In this document: piece after piece, positions 27,903 through 36,384 of the stretch
How the letters are laid out: each line of letters starts with the position of its first letter
Numbering within the stretch: position 1 is the stretch's first letter
Assembly: GCF_003646465.1 (NCBI RefSeq)
Contig: NZ_QZEX01000001.1
Coordinates: 62,001-126,000 of the forward strand
Source of the DNA: Chachezhania antarctica
GTDB lineage: Bacteria; Pseudomonadota; Alphaproteobacteria; Rhodobacterales; Rhodobacteraceae
Length of the DNA stretch: 64,000 nt
Reading direction: 5' to 3'
The notes under the pieces: model-generated
The model's database searches: none
What the model saw: only the letters and a program-made list of their open reading frames with translations
What the model was told of the DNA's origin: nothing
Position numbers and translations under genes: made by a program

Positions 27903-28553
27903 ATGCTTTTCGCCCGCCCCCTGCCCGCCTATCTTGTCCAGCGTTATCGCGGATGGAAGGCCACTTCGTATGTGCAGAACGAAGCGTGGTACCGCCATCT
28001 GGCCACCGACGGCCAGCATCCCCGCGCCATGATCATCTCGTGCTGCGACAGCCGTGTACACGTGACCTCGATCTTCGGGGCGGATCAGGGCGAGTTCTTC
28101 ATCCACCGCAACATTGCCAACCTCGTGCCGCCGTACGAACCCGACGGCGACCATCACGGGACGTCGGCCGCGGTGGAATACGCGGTGACGGTGCTGAAAG
28201 TGGCCCATGTCGTCGTGCTGGGCCATTCCGGCTGCGGCGGGGTGCAGGGCTGCATCGACATGTGCAAGGGCCATGCCCCGCAGCTGGAAGCCAAGGACAG
28301 CTTCGTCGGCCGCTGGATGGATATCCTTGTGCCCAAGTATGAAGGTGTGTCGAAGATCGACGAGCCGGCCGAACAGGCCCGCGCGCTGGAAAAGCAGGCG
28401 GTGCTGGCGTCACTGGAAAACCTGATGACCTTCCCCTTCATCGAGAAGGCCGTGAAGGACAAGTCGCTGACCCTGCACGGGCTGTGGCATGACATCGGTG
28501 CCGGAGAACTGGAAGCCTTCGACCCGGATCGCGGGGTCTACGCGCCGATCTGA
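27903..28553 (+). CDS. Beta-class carbonic anhydrase
   Basis: Interconverts CO2 and bicarbonate. The 216-aa protein has the zinc site CxDxR (Cys47, Asp49, Arg51) and HxxC (His108, Cys111 in GHSGCGGVQG), and the IHRNIANLV strand typical of bacterial beta enzymes. The ATG at 27903 (MLFARPLPAYL) matches the usual N-terminus; an ATG at 27864 would add 13 residues. It is a single gene ending before a nested-hairpin repeat. No sulfate transporter partner is adjacent. Confidence 0.94.
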   Translation: MLFARPLPAYLVQRYRGWKATSYVQNEAWYRHLATDGQHPRAMIISCCDSRVHVTSIFGADQGEFFIHRNIANLVPPYEPDGDHHGTSAAVEYAVTVLKVAHVVVLGHSGCGGVQGCIDMCKGHAPQLEAKDSFVGRWMDILVPKYEGVSKIDEPAEQARALEKQAVLASLENLMTFPFIEKAVKDKSLTLHGLWHDIGAGELEAFDPDRGVYAPI

Positions 28554-28572
28554 TCGCCGCGGGCCGGGTTAT

Positions 28573-28635
28573 GGGGGCTCTGCCCCCGTCTGCCCTGTGG
28601 GCAGACTCCCCCGAGCTATTTGAAGACCAAAGAAA
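28573..28635 (+). repeat. Nested-hairpin 3' element, copy 2
   Basis: GGGGGCTCTGCCCCC (28573-28587), inner hairpin GTCTGCC-CTGT-GGGCAGAC (28588-28606), then CCCCCGAGCTATTTGAAGACCAAAGAAA. The outer hairpin and tail match copy 1 at 24876. It is 20 bases after the carbonic anhydrase stop. Confidence 0.68.
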
Positions 28636-28639
28636 TGGC

Positions 28640-28707
28640 GTAGGGTGCGTGGTTTCCACGCACCGTTACAGGTTGTCTGGTACGAGGTGCGCGGCGGACC
28701 GCGCACC
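28640..28707. repeat. GTAGGGTGCGTGG palindrome and adjoining palindrome
   Basis: GTAGGGTGCGTGG-TTT-CCACGCACC (28640-28664) is followed by GGTGCGCGG-CGGA-CCGCGCACC (28686-28707), which ends five bases before the asd stop and could terminate asd. The first palindrome recurs twice at 36385-36491. Confidence 0.62.
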
Positions 28708-28712
28708 CGGGA

Positions 28713-29762
28713 TCATTCGGCGACGGGGGTCGCCGCGGGCGTGTCCTTTTTCAGGACCTCGCGGCCCAGAAGCTCGGCGATCTGAACGGCGTTCAGGGCC
28801 GCGCCCTTGCGCAGGTTGTCCGACACGACCCACATGTTCAGGCCGTTGTCGATCGTCGAATCCTGCCGGATACGGCTGATGAAGGTCGCGAAATCGCCCA
28901 CGCATTCCAGCGGGGTGACGTAACCGCCGTCTTCGCGCTTGTCGATCACCATGCAGCCCGGGGACTGACGCAGGATGTCGCGCGCTTCGTCTTCGTCCAG
29001 GAAATCCTCGGTCTCGATATTCACCGCTTCGGAATGGCCGACGAAGACCGGCACGCGCACGCAGGTCGCCGTGACCTTGATCGACGGGTCGATGATCTTC
29101 TTGGTTTCGGCCACCATCTTCCATTCTTCCTTGGTCGAACCATCGTCCAGGAAGACATCGATATGCGGGATCACGTTGAACGCGATCTGCTTGGTGAACT
29201 TCTTGCGTTCGTAATCCGACGTCGGGTTGTAGACGGCCTTGGTCTGATCCCAAAGCTCGTCGATGCCGTCCTTGCCGGCGCCCGACACGGACTGGTAGGT
29301 CGACACCACCACCCGCTTGATCTTCGCGCGGTCATGGAGCGGCTTCAGCGCCACCACCATCTGCGCGGTCGAACAGTTGGGGTTCGCGATGATGTTCTTC
29401 TTGGCATAGCCGTGCACGGCCTGCGGGTTCACTTCCGGCACGATCAGCGGCACGTCGGCGTCATAGCGGTAGAGCGACGAGTTGTCGATCACCACGCAGC
29501 CCGCGCCTGCAGCCCGCGGCGCATACTTTTTCGTCGCGTCCGAGCCGATGGCGAACAGCGCCATGTCCCAGCCGGTGAAATCGAATGTGTCGAGATCCTT
29601 GGTCTTGAGTGTCTTATCGCCAAAGCTGACTTCGGTGCCGAGCGATTTTCGCGACGCCAGCGCGACAATCTCATCAACCGGAAACTCGCGCTCGGCGAGG
29701 ATGTTCAGCATTTCGCGGCCCACGTTGCCCGTGGCTCCCGCGACGACGATACGGTATCCCAT
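28713..29762 (-). CDS. asd: Aspartate-semialdehyde dehydrogenase
   Basis: Reduces aspartyl phosphate to aspartate semialdehyde with NADPH, the branch point for lysine, threonine, methionine and diaminopimelate. The 349-aa protein has the NADP-binding start VVAGATGNVGREML, the catalytic Cys130 in NPNCSTAQ, SGAGKDGIDELWDQ and the HSEAVNIETE region. It carries a short Thr/Pro/Ala tail after VLKKDTP. It is a single gene, the upstream 240 bases holding only a terminator of the next gene, and palindromic repeats follow its stop. Confidence 0.96.
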   Translation of the reverse strand: MGYRIVVAGATGNVGREMLNILAEREFPVDEIVALASRKSLGTEVSFGDKTLKTKDLDTFDFTGWDMALFAIGSDATKKYAPRAAGAGCVVIDNSSLYRYDADVPLIVPEVNPQAVHGYAKKNIIANPNCSTAQMVVALKPLHDRAKIKRVVVSTYQSVSGAGKDGIDELWDQTKAVYNPTSDYERKKFTKQIAFNVIPHIDVFLDDGSTKEEWKMVAETKKIIDPSIKVTATCVRVPVFVGHSEAVNIETEDFLDEDEARDILRQSPGCMVIDKREDGGYVTPLECVGDFATFISRIRQDSTIDNGLNMWVVSDNLRKGAALNAVQIAELLGREVLKKDTPAATPVAE

Positions 29763-29914
29763 GTTTCTTTCTCCAAGACATCTGCCGGTCCCGGATGGGA
29801 GCGGCGGAGTTTGCTTACAGGACTTGGCCCCCGGGTAAAAGGCCAGCCGCGGGGCCCACGTCGGTCAAAAGCCGTTTCCGTGGCGGGTCGTCGCGGTTTC
29901 AGGGTGCGCACAGC

Positions 29915-29954
29915 ACAAAAAAGCCGCCGGCCAAGGTGCTGGCCAGCGGCTTTC
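29915..29954 (-). terminator. Rho-independent terminator of the repetitive exported-protein gene
   Basis: A 14-bp stem with one mismatch (29920-29933 with 29940-29953), loop AGGTGC, is followed on the minus strand by a run of six T. It lies 50 bases after the stop of the gene at 30004-30333. Confidence 0.85.
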
Positions 29955-30003
29955 GATGCGCGAAGAGGTGCGCACCTGTCATAGATTTCTGACGAAATCC
30001 ACG

Positions 30004-30333
30004 TCAGCCATCGAGTTCCTTGTCGGTGTTGGCCGGCGCGTTGTTCTGCGCGGCATCGGAACGGACAGGAACTTCCGTTTCGGGCTCTTCACCGCGATCT
30101 GCGGTGTCAGCCGGATCGGTGTTGGCGGGCGAATTGTTCGCAGCCGCGTCCGAGCGGATCGAGTCGTCGGCTTCATCCACGCGGCCCTGATCGATATCCA
30201 CCGCGTCCGAATGGGCAGGCGAATTGTTCAGTGCAGCGTCAGAACGGACCTCGCCGTCGTCTGCAAATGCCATGCCGGTGAAGGCGGTCAGTGCGATTGC
30301 GGGGGCGATCATGCCAATGGTCGTCTTTTTCAT
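30004..30333 (-). CDS. Small acidic exported protein with three RSDAAxNNSPA repeats
   Basis: A 109-aa protein not recognised as a known family. A signal peptide (MKKTTIGMIAPAIALTAFTG, cut after MAFA) is followed by three copies of a 14-residue unit, RSDAA(L/A/Q)NN(S/A)PA(H/N)(S/T)D, starting at residues 30, 60 and 91. Acidic spacers rich in Asp and Glu lie between them, and there is no Cys. Low complexity and regular spacing suggest an extended periplasmic or surface peptide. It has its own promoter region and a strong terminator, so it is an independent unit. Confidence 0.75.
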   Translation of the reverse strand: MKKTTIGMIAPAIALTAFTGMAFADDGEVRSDAALNNSPAHSDAVDIDQGRVDEADDSIRSDAAANNSPANTDPADTADRGEEPETEVPVRSDAAQNNAPANTDKELDG

Positions 30334-30475
30334 GTCTGACTCTCCTTGAGGTGCATTTCGTTTCTGTCCCTCAAGATGGGGGCACCCGCGGAGGTCTCAA
30401 CCCTTTGTTTTTCACGATGGTTTTATGGAACAAACTGTCCTGAAAAACGTAGCACGGTGCAAATCGGGCGAGCTT

Positions 30476-31891
30476 CTATTGTATTAGAGCCCGCGCCACT
30501 TCGCAAATTACGTCGTAGGCCATCGCGACGTCATCCGCCGTGGTTTCGAACTGCCCCGCCTGAAAGCGTATGACCATCCGGTCGCCAACGCGGGTCTGTG
30601 TCAGGTAGATGCGGCCGTCGTCGTTGATCGCGTTCACAAGGGCCAGGTTCAGCGCGTCGGGATCTGCCGTGCCTTCGGGCACATAGCGGAACGTGAACAG
30701 CGACAGGACCGGCGCCGTGACGATTTCGAAGTCCGGGGTTTCGGCCAGCCGGTCGTGGAGATTGTGGCTCCACTTCACGTGATTCCGGATGCGGTCACGC
30801 AGCCCTTCCAGACCGTAGGCGCGCAGCACGAACCAGATCTTCAGCGCGCGGAAGCGACGGCCCAGCGGGACGGACCATTCGGAGTAGTTGACGATCCCGT
30901 CCTTGCCCTGGGTTTCAAGGTAGACGGGCTGGATGGCCAGCGTGCGGACCAGATCGTCCGGGTTGGCCAGGAAATGCGCGGCGCAGTCGAACTGCACGCC
31001 CAGCCACTTGTGCGGGTTGAAGACAATGGAATCGGCCCCTTCGATCCCCTCCCAGAATGTTCGGAATTCCGGGCAGATCATGGCAGAGCCGGCCCAAGCG
31101 GCATCGACATGGACATAAAGCCCGTGCTTGCGGGCGACGGCGATGCACGCGGCGATGGGATCCGTGCCGCCCGTGCCTGTCCCGCCGACCGCCAGCACGA
31201 CGCCCGCAGGGTGAAGACCCGCTTCCTTGTCGGCCGTGATGGCCGCGTCCAGCGCGGCGGGATCCATACCGCGCACCGGGCCATCCGTGGGCACGCGGAC
31301 AAGGTTGTCCTGCCCGATGCCGGCGATCCAGATCGCCCGGTCGACCGAGGTGTGAACCTCGACCGAGGCATAGATGCGCAGCGCCCTGGCCCCGAAAAGC
31401 CCCGCGCGGTTGCCCTGCCAGTCGAGCGCCTTTTCCCGCATCGTCAGGACCGCCGCCAGCGTGGCCGACGACGCGCTGTCCTGAATCACGCCTGCGAACC
31501 CGCCGGGCAGGCCCAGTGACTGGCGCAGCCAGTCCATCATGCGGGTTTCCATCTCGGTCGCGGCGGGAGAGGTCTGCCACAGCATGCACTGCGCCGCGAC
31601 GGCCGAGGTCAGGAACTCGGCCAGAACAGAGGCAGGCGCCGCGTTGGAATTGAAATAGGCAAAGAACCGCGGGTGCTGCCAGTGCGTCATGCCGGGCATG
31701 ACGATGTTCTCGAAATCACGGAAGACGTCTTCCAGCGGCTGGGCTTCCTCCGGCGGGGCGGCGGGAAGGGCGTTCAGGATGTCACCCGGTTCCGTCTGCG
31801 CGCGCACCGGACGACTCCCGATCGTCAGGTGATAGTCCTGCGCCCATTGCGAAACCCTGCGCCCCCAATCGGCGAATTCCGTCCACTTCAT
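30476..31891 (-). CDS. Group II PLP-dependent amino-acid decarboxylase
   Basis: A 471-aa fold-type I decarboxylase of the aromatic-L-amino-acid (tyrosine/tryptophan/DOPA) group. The PLP lysine is Lys295 in FNPHKWLG, His180 in VEVHTSVDRA stacks on the cofactor, and Asp263 in VHVDAAWAG binds the pyridine nitrogen. The N-terminal MTHWQHPRFFAYF is typical of the aromatic-acid branch. The product amine is not predictable. It diverges from the HpaR-type regulator gene across a 312-base gap and could be its target. Confidence 0.88.
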   Translation of the reverse strand: MKWTEFADWGRRVSQWAQDYHLTIGSRPVRAQTEPGDILNALPAAPPEEAQPLEDVFRDFENIVMPGMTHWQHPRFFAYFNSNAAPASVLAEFLTSAVAAQCMLWQTSPAATEMETRMMDWLRQSLGLPGGFAGVIQDSASSATLAAVLTMREKALDWQGNRAGLFGARALRIYASVEVHTSVDRAIWIAGIGQDNLVRVPTDGPVRGMDPAALDAAITADKEAGLHPAGVVLAVGGTGTGGTDPIAACIAVARKHGLYVHVDAAWAGSAMICPEFRTFWEGIEGADSIVFNPHKWLGVQFDCAAHFLANPDDLVRTLAIQPVYLETQGKDGIVNYSEWSVPLGRRFRALKIWFVLRAYGLEGLRDRIRNHVKWSHNLHDRLAETPDFEIVTAPVLSLFTFRYVPEGTADPDALNLALVNAINDDGRIYLTQTRVGDRMVIRFQAGQFETTADDVAMAYDVICEVARALIQ

Positions 31892-32125
31892 CCCGCATTC
31901 CCTTCCGTCGACATGCCACCCGGTCTCCGTGATGAACAGGCAGGGCTTTCAATGCCAAACCTTCGACCACATGGGAAGCGGCAGGGTGCGTTCCGTGGCC
32001 ATCCCGGCAGGAAACCCGGAAACCACTGGCTTCGCGCGCCATTTTCGGACCCCCCGCCCGACGGAAGTTGTTTTCACTGTGCTTTGTCAGCATTTACACG
32101 CATAACGTGCATATCCCGGTGAAAA

Positions 32126-32137
32126 CTTGTTAACAAG
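32126..32137. promoter_or_regulatory. Candidate operator in the decarboxylase-hpaR gap
   Basis: The 312-base gap 31892-32203 holds no gene. It contains the perfect palindrome CTTGTTAACAAG here, a TGCATATCCC direct repeat (32108-32117 and 32170-32179), and an ATGCA...TGCAT inverted repeat (32159-32174). MarR proteins bind palindromes of this kind near their own promoters. Confidence 0.45.
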
Positions 32138-32203
32138 GGGATGACTTTACGTTACGGTATGCATGATCTTGCATATCCCCCCGCAACCGGGCAGAAAATA
32201 TAC

Positions 32204-32665
32204 ATGAACAATGCTCATTTGCCCACGTCCCGGTCCCTTCCCATTGCCCTTCTGCGCGCGCGAGAGCGGGTAATGGGGCCGATTCGCACCATGCTGGCAG
32301 ATGTCGACGTGACCGAGCAGCAATGGCGCGTGTTGCGCGTGTTGCACGAAGGCGGCGCGATGGAGCCAACGGCGATATCCGAAATGGCCTGCCTGCTGCT
32401 GCCCAGCCTGACCCGCATCCTTCAGAAGCTGGAGGAAAAGAAGCTGATCGTGCGCAACCCGCACCCGTCCGACAAACGCCGCCAGGTCATCGTGATCACG
32501 CAGACCGGGCGGGACCTGATCGACTCCAACCAGTCCGCGGCCCAGGAACTGGCCGAAGATCTGCGCGTCCGCATGGGACCGGATCGCTACGCTTTGCTGC
32601 TCGATTTGCTGGCAGAGCTAGAAAATATCGAAGAAACGCCGCGCGAACAGGTGCTGGCGAAGTAG
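32204..32665 (+). CDS. hpaR: HpaR-type MarR-family regulator
   Basis: A 153-aa winged-helix regulator. The N-terminal pattern LPIALLRARERVMGPIRTML then VTEQQWRVLRVLHEGGAMEPT is the signature of HpaR, repressor of homoprotocatechuate (4-hydroxyphenylacetate) catabolism, and LEEKKLIVRNPHPSDKRRQVIV forms the wing. ATG 32204 is chosen over an upstream in-frame ATG at 32141 because family members start near here. No hpa genes are in the window, so its targets may be the divergent decarboxylase or distant genes. Confidence 0.87.
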   Translation: MNNAHLPTSRSLPIALLRARERVMGPIRTMLADVDVTEQQWRVLRVLHEGGAMEPTAISEMACLLLPSLTRILQKLEEKKLIVRNPHPSDKRRQVIVITQTGRDLIDSNQSAAQELAEDLRVRMGPDRYALLLDLLAELENIEETPREQVLAK

Positions 32666-32691
32666 GACAGGCTGCCGGACGGAAGCGCGGC

Positions 32692-32746
32692 TGCGCATTC
32701 TCTGCACATGCGCAATTTTCCGTTGGGGCATTGCTTGACATGCCCC
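32692..32746. terminator. Two hairpins after hpaR
   Basis: TGCGCAT...ATGCGCA (32692-32714), followed by ATTTTCC, and GGGGCAT...ATGCCCC (32725-32746). The first could end the hpaR transcript; the second overlaps a TTGACA hexamer (32735-32740) and may instead be regulatory for the next gene. Confidence 0.4.
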
Positions 32747-32811
32747 CGACGCCTGACGCCTAAAGCGGGCACGCGCCACCGTCGTCGGTCCGTTTGCCGG
32801 AGCTTCATCCC

Positions 32812-33465
32812 ATGTCCCACATCACCCTTGTCCGCCACGGACAGGCCAACTCTGCCGCCCGGACCGAAGACGAGTATGACCGTCTCAGCCCGCTGGGCTT
32901 CCAGCAGGCCGAATGGCTGGGGCAGCATCTTGACGACAACGGGCAGTATCACCACCGCGTCTATTGCGGCACGCTACGCCGTCATGTCGAAACCGCAACC
33001 GCGATGGGCGTGGCAGATGACATGGTTCAGGACGATCGGCTGGACGAACTGCAGTATTTCGACCTTGCCCGGCTGGCACAGGAACAGATCGGTCTGGCCA
33101 TCCCGATCGACCGCGAAGGTTTCGTGCAGCACATGCCGCAGGTCTTCGCCGCGTGGTCGGAAGGCCGGCTTGAAAACGTGCCCGAAAGTTTCGACCATTT
33201 CGAAAGCCGTGTGCGGAGTGTGATCGCCGACATCATCGGCGGCGATGGGCCGGCGCTTGTCGTCACCTCGGGCGGGGTGATCGCCAACGCCTTGCGCCAC
33301 ACGATGGAACTGAGCCTTGGCGCGATGTCCCGCATGGCGCTTGCCATCATGAACACCTCCGTGCATCGTCTGCACCCAATCGGGGAAGACCTGTCTCCGG
33401 TCCTGTTCAACGCGGTGCCGCATCTGGAAGCTCCGGACCGGATGTACGCCCAGACCCACCTGTGA
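32812..33465 (+). CDS. Histidine phosphatase (phosphoglycerate mutase) family protein
   Basis: A 217-aa phosphatase of the RHG superfamily. The motif LVRHGQANS carries the phospho-accepting His9 next to Arg8. A second conserved His should lie in the VVTSGGVIANAL segment, where the usual SHG or THG is altered to TSGG, so activity may be changed. The substrate is unknown. ATG 32812 is chosen because it places RHG at position 8. It lies seven bases before the glutathione transferase gene, the first of a four-gene run. Confidence 0.83.
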   Translation: MSHITLVRHGQANSAARTEDEYDRLSPLGFQQAEWLGQHLDDNGQYHHRVYCGTLRRHVETATAMGVADDMVQDDRLDELQYFDLARLAQEQIGLAIPIDREGFVQHMPQVFAAWSEGRLENVPESFDHFESRVRSVIADIIGGDGPALVVTSGGVIANALRHTMELSLGAMSRMALAIMNTSVHRLHPIGEDLSPVLFNAVPHLEAPDRMYAQTHL

Positions 33466-33472
33466 GACCCTG

Positions 33473-34111
33473 ATGCTGGAACTCCATTACGCCCCCGGAA
33501 CCATCGCCAGCGCCGTGGCCATTGCGCTGGAAGAACTGGGCCTGCCGTTCGAACCGGTGCGGGTCGACTTCGCCGCAGCCGAACAGACGAAACCACCCTA
33601 TCTGGAACTGAACCCCAAGGGCCGCGTGCCCACGCTCGTCACTGCGCGGGGACCGCTGACGGAAACCGGTGCGATCCTCGATTACCTGGCTGCGCTGGCG
33701 CCCAGTGGCGGCTATGCCGGTACGCCGATGATGCCGTCCGATCCGTTCGATGCCGCCCGCGTGCGCGGCGTGATGTACTACCTTGCCTCGACCGCGCATG
33801 TGAACCACGCCCACAAGGGCCGTGGGCCTCGCTGGGCCACGCAGGAGAGCAGCTTTGCCGACATGAAGGCCAAGGTCCCCGAAACGATGGCCGCGACCTG
33901 CGCCTATCTTGAAGAGCACGTGGTCGAAGGCCCTTTTGTCATGGGCGACATGATCACCATGGCCGACCCCTACCTTTACGTCATTACCACCTGGCTGAAG
34001 GGCGACGGCATTGATATCGCCGACTATCCGAAACTCGCCGCTTTCGCCGATGCGATGGAAGACCGCCCGTCGGTTCAGGCGGCCCGTGACCGGGGGATGT
34101 TGCCACGATGA
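33473..34111 (+). CDS. Glutathione S-transferase family protein
   Basis: A 212-aa soluble enzyme with an N-terminal thioredoxin-like domain (LHYAPGTIASAVAIALEELGL, NPKGRVPTL, LTETGAILDYLA) and a C-terminal helical domain (GDMITMADPYLYVITTWL). The N-terminal SNAIL-type Glu-Thr (TETGAI) that holds the glutathione backbone is present. It overlaps the next gene by ATGA, so it is coupled to the saccharopine genes, but a biochemical link is not established. Confidence 0.9.
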   Translation: MLELHYAPGTIASAVAIALEELGLPFEPVRVDFAAAEQTKPPYLELNPKGRVPTLVTARGPLTETGAILDYLAALAPSGGYAGTPMMPSDPFDAARVRGVMYYLASTAHVNHAHKGRGPRWATQESSFADMKAKVPETMAATCAYLEEHVVEGPFVMGDMITMADPYLYVITTWLKGDGIDIADYPKLAAFADAMEDRPSVQAARDRGMLPR

Positions 34112-35166
34112 GCGTTCACCTTTGGGTCCGCGCGGAACAACGCGCTAACGAACAACGCACGCCGCTGATGCCCGACGGCGCCGCCGACCTGATTGCACGG
34201 GGATTCACCGTGACGGTGGAAGACAGTCCCACCCGCTGCATCCCCATCGATGGCTACCGCGACGCCGGATGCACCATCGCGCCCGCCGGAAGCTGGACCG
34301 AGGCGCCGGAGGATGCCTTCATCCTCGGCCTGAAGGAATTGCCCGACACGCCCGAAGCTCTGATCCACCGGCACATCTTCTTCGGCCATGCCTTCAAGGG
34401 CCAGTCGGCCGGGCAGGCACTGCTGGACCGATTCCGCGAAGGCGGCGGCACGCTGCTGGATCTTGAATACCTGACCGACGAAGACGGCCGCCGCGTCGCT
34501 GCCTTCGGCTACTGGGCCGGGTTCGCCGGGGCGTGGGTCAGCCTGCGCACATGGGCCGCGCAGCAACGGGGCGAGACATGCGGCCCGGTTACGGTCGCGC
34601 ATGACAAGAAGAAACTGCTGAACGATCTGCAGACCGAGCTCGCCGCCATCGGCCCGCGACGTCCGTCCGCCATCGTCATCGGCGCGCTTGGCCGTGTGGG
34701 CCGCGGCGCCTGTGATCTCCTGACCGCGATGGGCGTGACCGTCACCCGCTGGGACATGGCCGAAACCGCCAGCGGCGGCCCCTTCCCGGAAATCCTGCGG
34801 CACGACCTGTTCGTGAACTCGATCCTTGCCGGCCCCTCGACCCCGGTTTTCGTCGAGGCCGACGCGGCAACGAAGCCCCGCCGGCTGACCGTGATCGGCG
34901 ATGTCGCCTGCGATCCCGACAGCGATTTCAACCCGATCAAGGTCTACGACCGCGTGACCGATTGGGAAAAACCCGCCCTGCGGGTGGCTGAACGCCCCGC
35001 GCTCGACGTCATGGCCATCGACAACCTGCCCTCGCTTCTGCCGCTGGAAAGCTCGGAAGACTTCGCGGCGCAGTTGCTGCCCTACCTGCGGACGCTCACC
35101 GTCGCGGATTCGGGCGTCTGGGGCCGGGCAGAACAGACCTTCAAGCAGCATATCGCGCAAGACTAG
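34108..35166 (+). CDS. Saccharopine dehydrogenase, lysine-side (LYS1-like)
   Basis: Interconverts L-lysine plus 2-oxoglutarate with saccharopine using NAD(P)H. The 352-aa protein resembles fungal Lys1 and the plant/animal LKR domain: an N-terminal RAEQRANEQRTPLMPDGA segment, LKELPDTPEALIHRHIFFGHAFKGQSAG with the substrate-binding His and Lys, LLDLEYLTDEDGRRVAAFGYWAGFAGA, and a nucleotide-binding GALGRVGRGACDLL. It lies 22 bases before the LYS9-like gene. In this group the pair probably serves lysine degradation, since asd/dap genes make lysine by the DAP route. Confidence 0.9.
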   Translation: MSVHLWVRAEQRANEQRTPLMPDGAADLIARGFTVTVEDSPTRCIPIDGYRDAGCTIAPAGSWTEAPEDAFILGLKELPDTPEALIHRHIFFGHAFKGQSAGQALLDRFREGGGTLLDLEYLTDEDGRRVAAFGYWAGFAGAWVSLRTWAAQQRGETCGPVTVAHDKKKLLNDLQTELAAIGPRRPSAIVIGALGRVGRGACDLLTAMGVTVTRWDMAETASGGPFPEILRHDLFVNSILAGPSTPVFVEADAATKPRRLTVIGDVACDPDSDFNPIKVYDRVTDWEKPALRVAERPALDVMAIDNLPSLLPLESSEDFAAQLLPYLRTLTVADSGVWGRAEQTFKQHIAQD

Positions 35167-35188
35167 GCGCAAGAAAGGAAGACCCAAG

Positions 35189-36331
35189 ATGACCGTCCAT
35201 TGGTGCGGCACCGGATTGTCCGCCATCCCCGGCCTTCGCCGCCTGATCGAAGCCGGAACCGAAGTCACCGTCTGGAACCGGACCGTCGACAAGGCGAAAG
35301 AGGCCGTTGGCGACCTGACCTCCGACATTCGCACCTTCGACCTGCCCGCGCTGGAAGCCGCGCTGGTCCCGGGCGACATCGTCGTGTCGATGCTGCCGGG
35401 CGACTGGCACGTGCCGCTGGCCAAGGCCGCCATCGCGAAGGGGGCCAATTTCGTGTCGTCGTCCTATATCGCGCCGGAAATGCGGACGCTGGACGATGAT
35501 GCGAAAGCGGCCGGCGTGGCGCTGGTGAACGAGGTCGGGCTGGATCCCGGCATCGACCACCTGATGGCGCACCGGCTCGTGGCCGAATACCGCGCGGCAC
35601 CGGAATGCGATCCGGCGAACCACCTGAGCTTCATCTCCTATTGCGGCGGTATCCCCAAGATCCCGAACGATTTCCGTTACAAGTTCTCGTGGTCGCCGCT
35701 GGGCGTGCTGAAGGCCCTGCGGTCTCCGTCGCGGTCCCTGCGGGACTATGCCGAATGGAAGGTCGGGCGGCCGTGGGATGCGATCTCTCACTATGACGCG
35801 CCCTTGCCCGTGGCCGAACGGTTCGAGGTCTACCCGAACCGCGACAGCATCCCCTTCATGCAGGATTACAAGTTCGACCCGGCGTGGACCGTCCGCGATT
35901 TCGTTCGCGGCACGTTGAGGCTGGATGGCTGGGCCGCCGCCTGGAAGGATGTCTTTGCCGAGGTCGAGACGCTGGCCGGAGCGGCCGGTGACGCGCGCCT
36001 GCAGGAGATGTCGGACGAATTCTGGGACGCACACGCCTATGACGAAGGCGAACCCGACCGGGTGGTGCTGTGCGTGGGTCTGGAAGCCACGCGCGACGGC
36101 ACGCCCGTCTGCCACAAGACCTACGTGATGGATGCCTGGGGCGACGAGCACGGCACCGCGATGGCCAGGCTGGTGTCGATCACCGTTGCGCTGGCCGTGG
36201 AGTCCGTCGCGAATGGCCGGATAGAGCCCGGCGTCCACGCCGCGCCGAGCGATCCGAAGCTGGTCGACGACTGGCTGGACGAGGTCGGCCGGCAGGCCCA
36301 GCACCTGGAACTGGTGGACCGGCTGGCCTAA
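35189..36331 (+). CDS. Saccharopine dehydrogenase, glutamate-side (LYS9-like reductase)
   Basis: Splits saccharopine into glutamate and 2-aminoadipate 6-semialdehyde. The 380-aa protein has a Rossmann N-terminus (WCGTGLSAIPGLRRLIE), then the family motif NEVGLDPGIDHLMAHRLV and LSFISYCGGIPKIP, both strongly conserved in Lys9. With the preceding gene it completes the two-step saccharopine route in separate polypeptides, unlike the fused animal and plant enzyme. An aminoadipate semialdehyde dehydrogenase to finish the path is not in the window. Confidence 0.91.
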   Translation: MTVHWCGTGLSAIPGLRRLIEAGTEVTVWNRTVDKAKEAVGDLTSDIRTFDLPALEAALVPGDIVVSMLPGDWHVPLAKAAIAKGANFVSSSYIAPEMRTLDDDAKAAGVALVNEVGLDPGIDHLMAHRLVAEYRAAPECDPANHLSFISYCGGIPKIPNDFRYKFSWSPLGVLKALRSPSRSLRDYAEWKVGRPWDAISHYDAPLPVAERFEVYPNRDSIPFMQDYKFDPAWTVRDFVRGTLRLDGWAAAWKDVFAEVETLAGAAGDARLQEMSDEFWDAHAYDEGEPDRVVLCVGLEATRDGTPVCHKTYVMDAWGDEHGTAMARLVSITVALAVESVANGRIEPGVHAAPSDPKLVDDWLDEVGRQAQHLELVDRLA

Positions 36332-36384
36332 CACCGCGCCGTTCCCCGGTTGCGGGCGCAGGGTTTGTTTTCAACGTGTTATAG

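Noticed and set aside
32735-32766. Sigma-70 promoter TTGACA...TAAAGC before the histidine phosphatase
   Set aside because: The spacer is 20 bases, too long for a confident call, and the TTGACA lies inside a hairpin.
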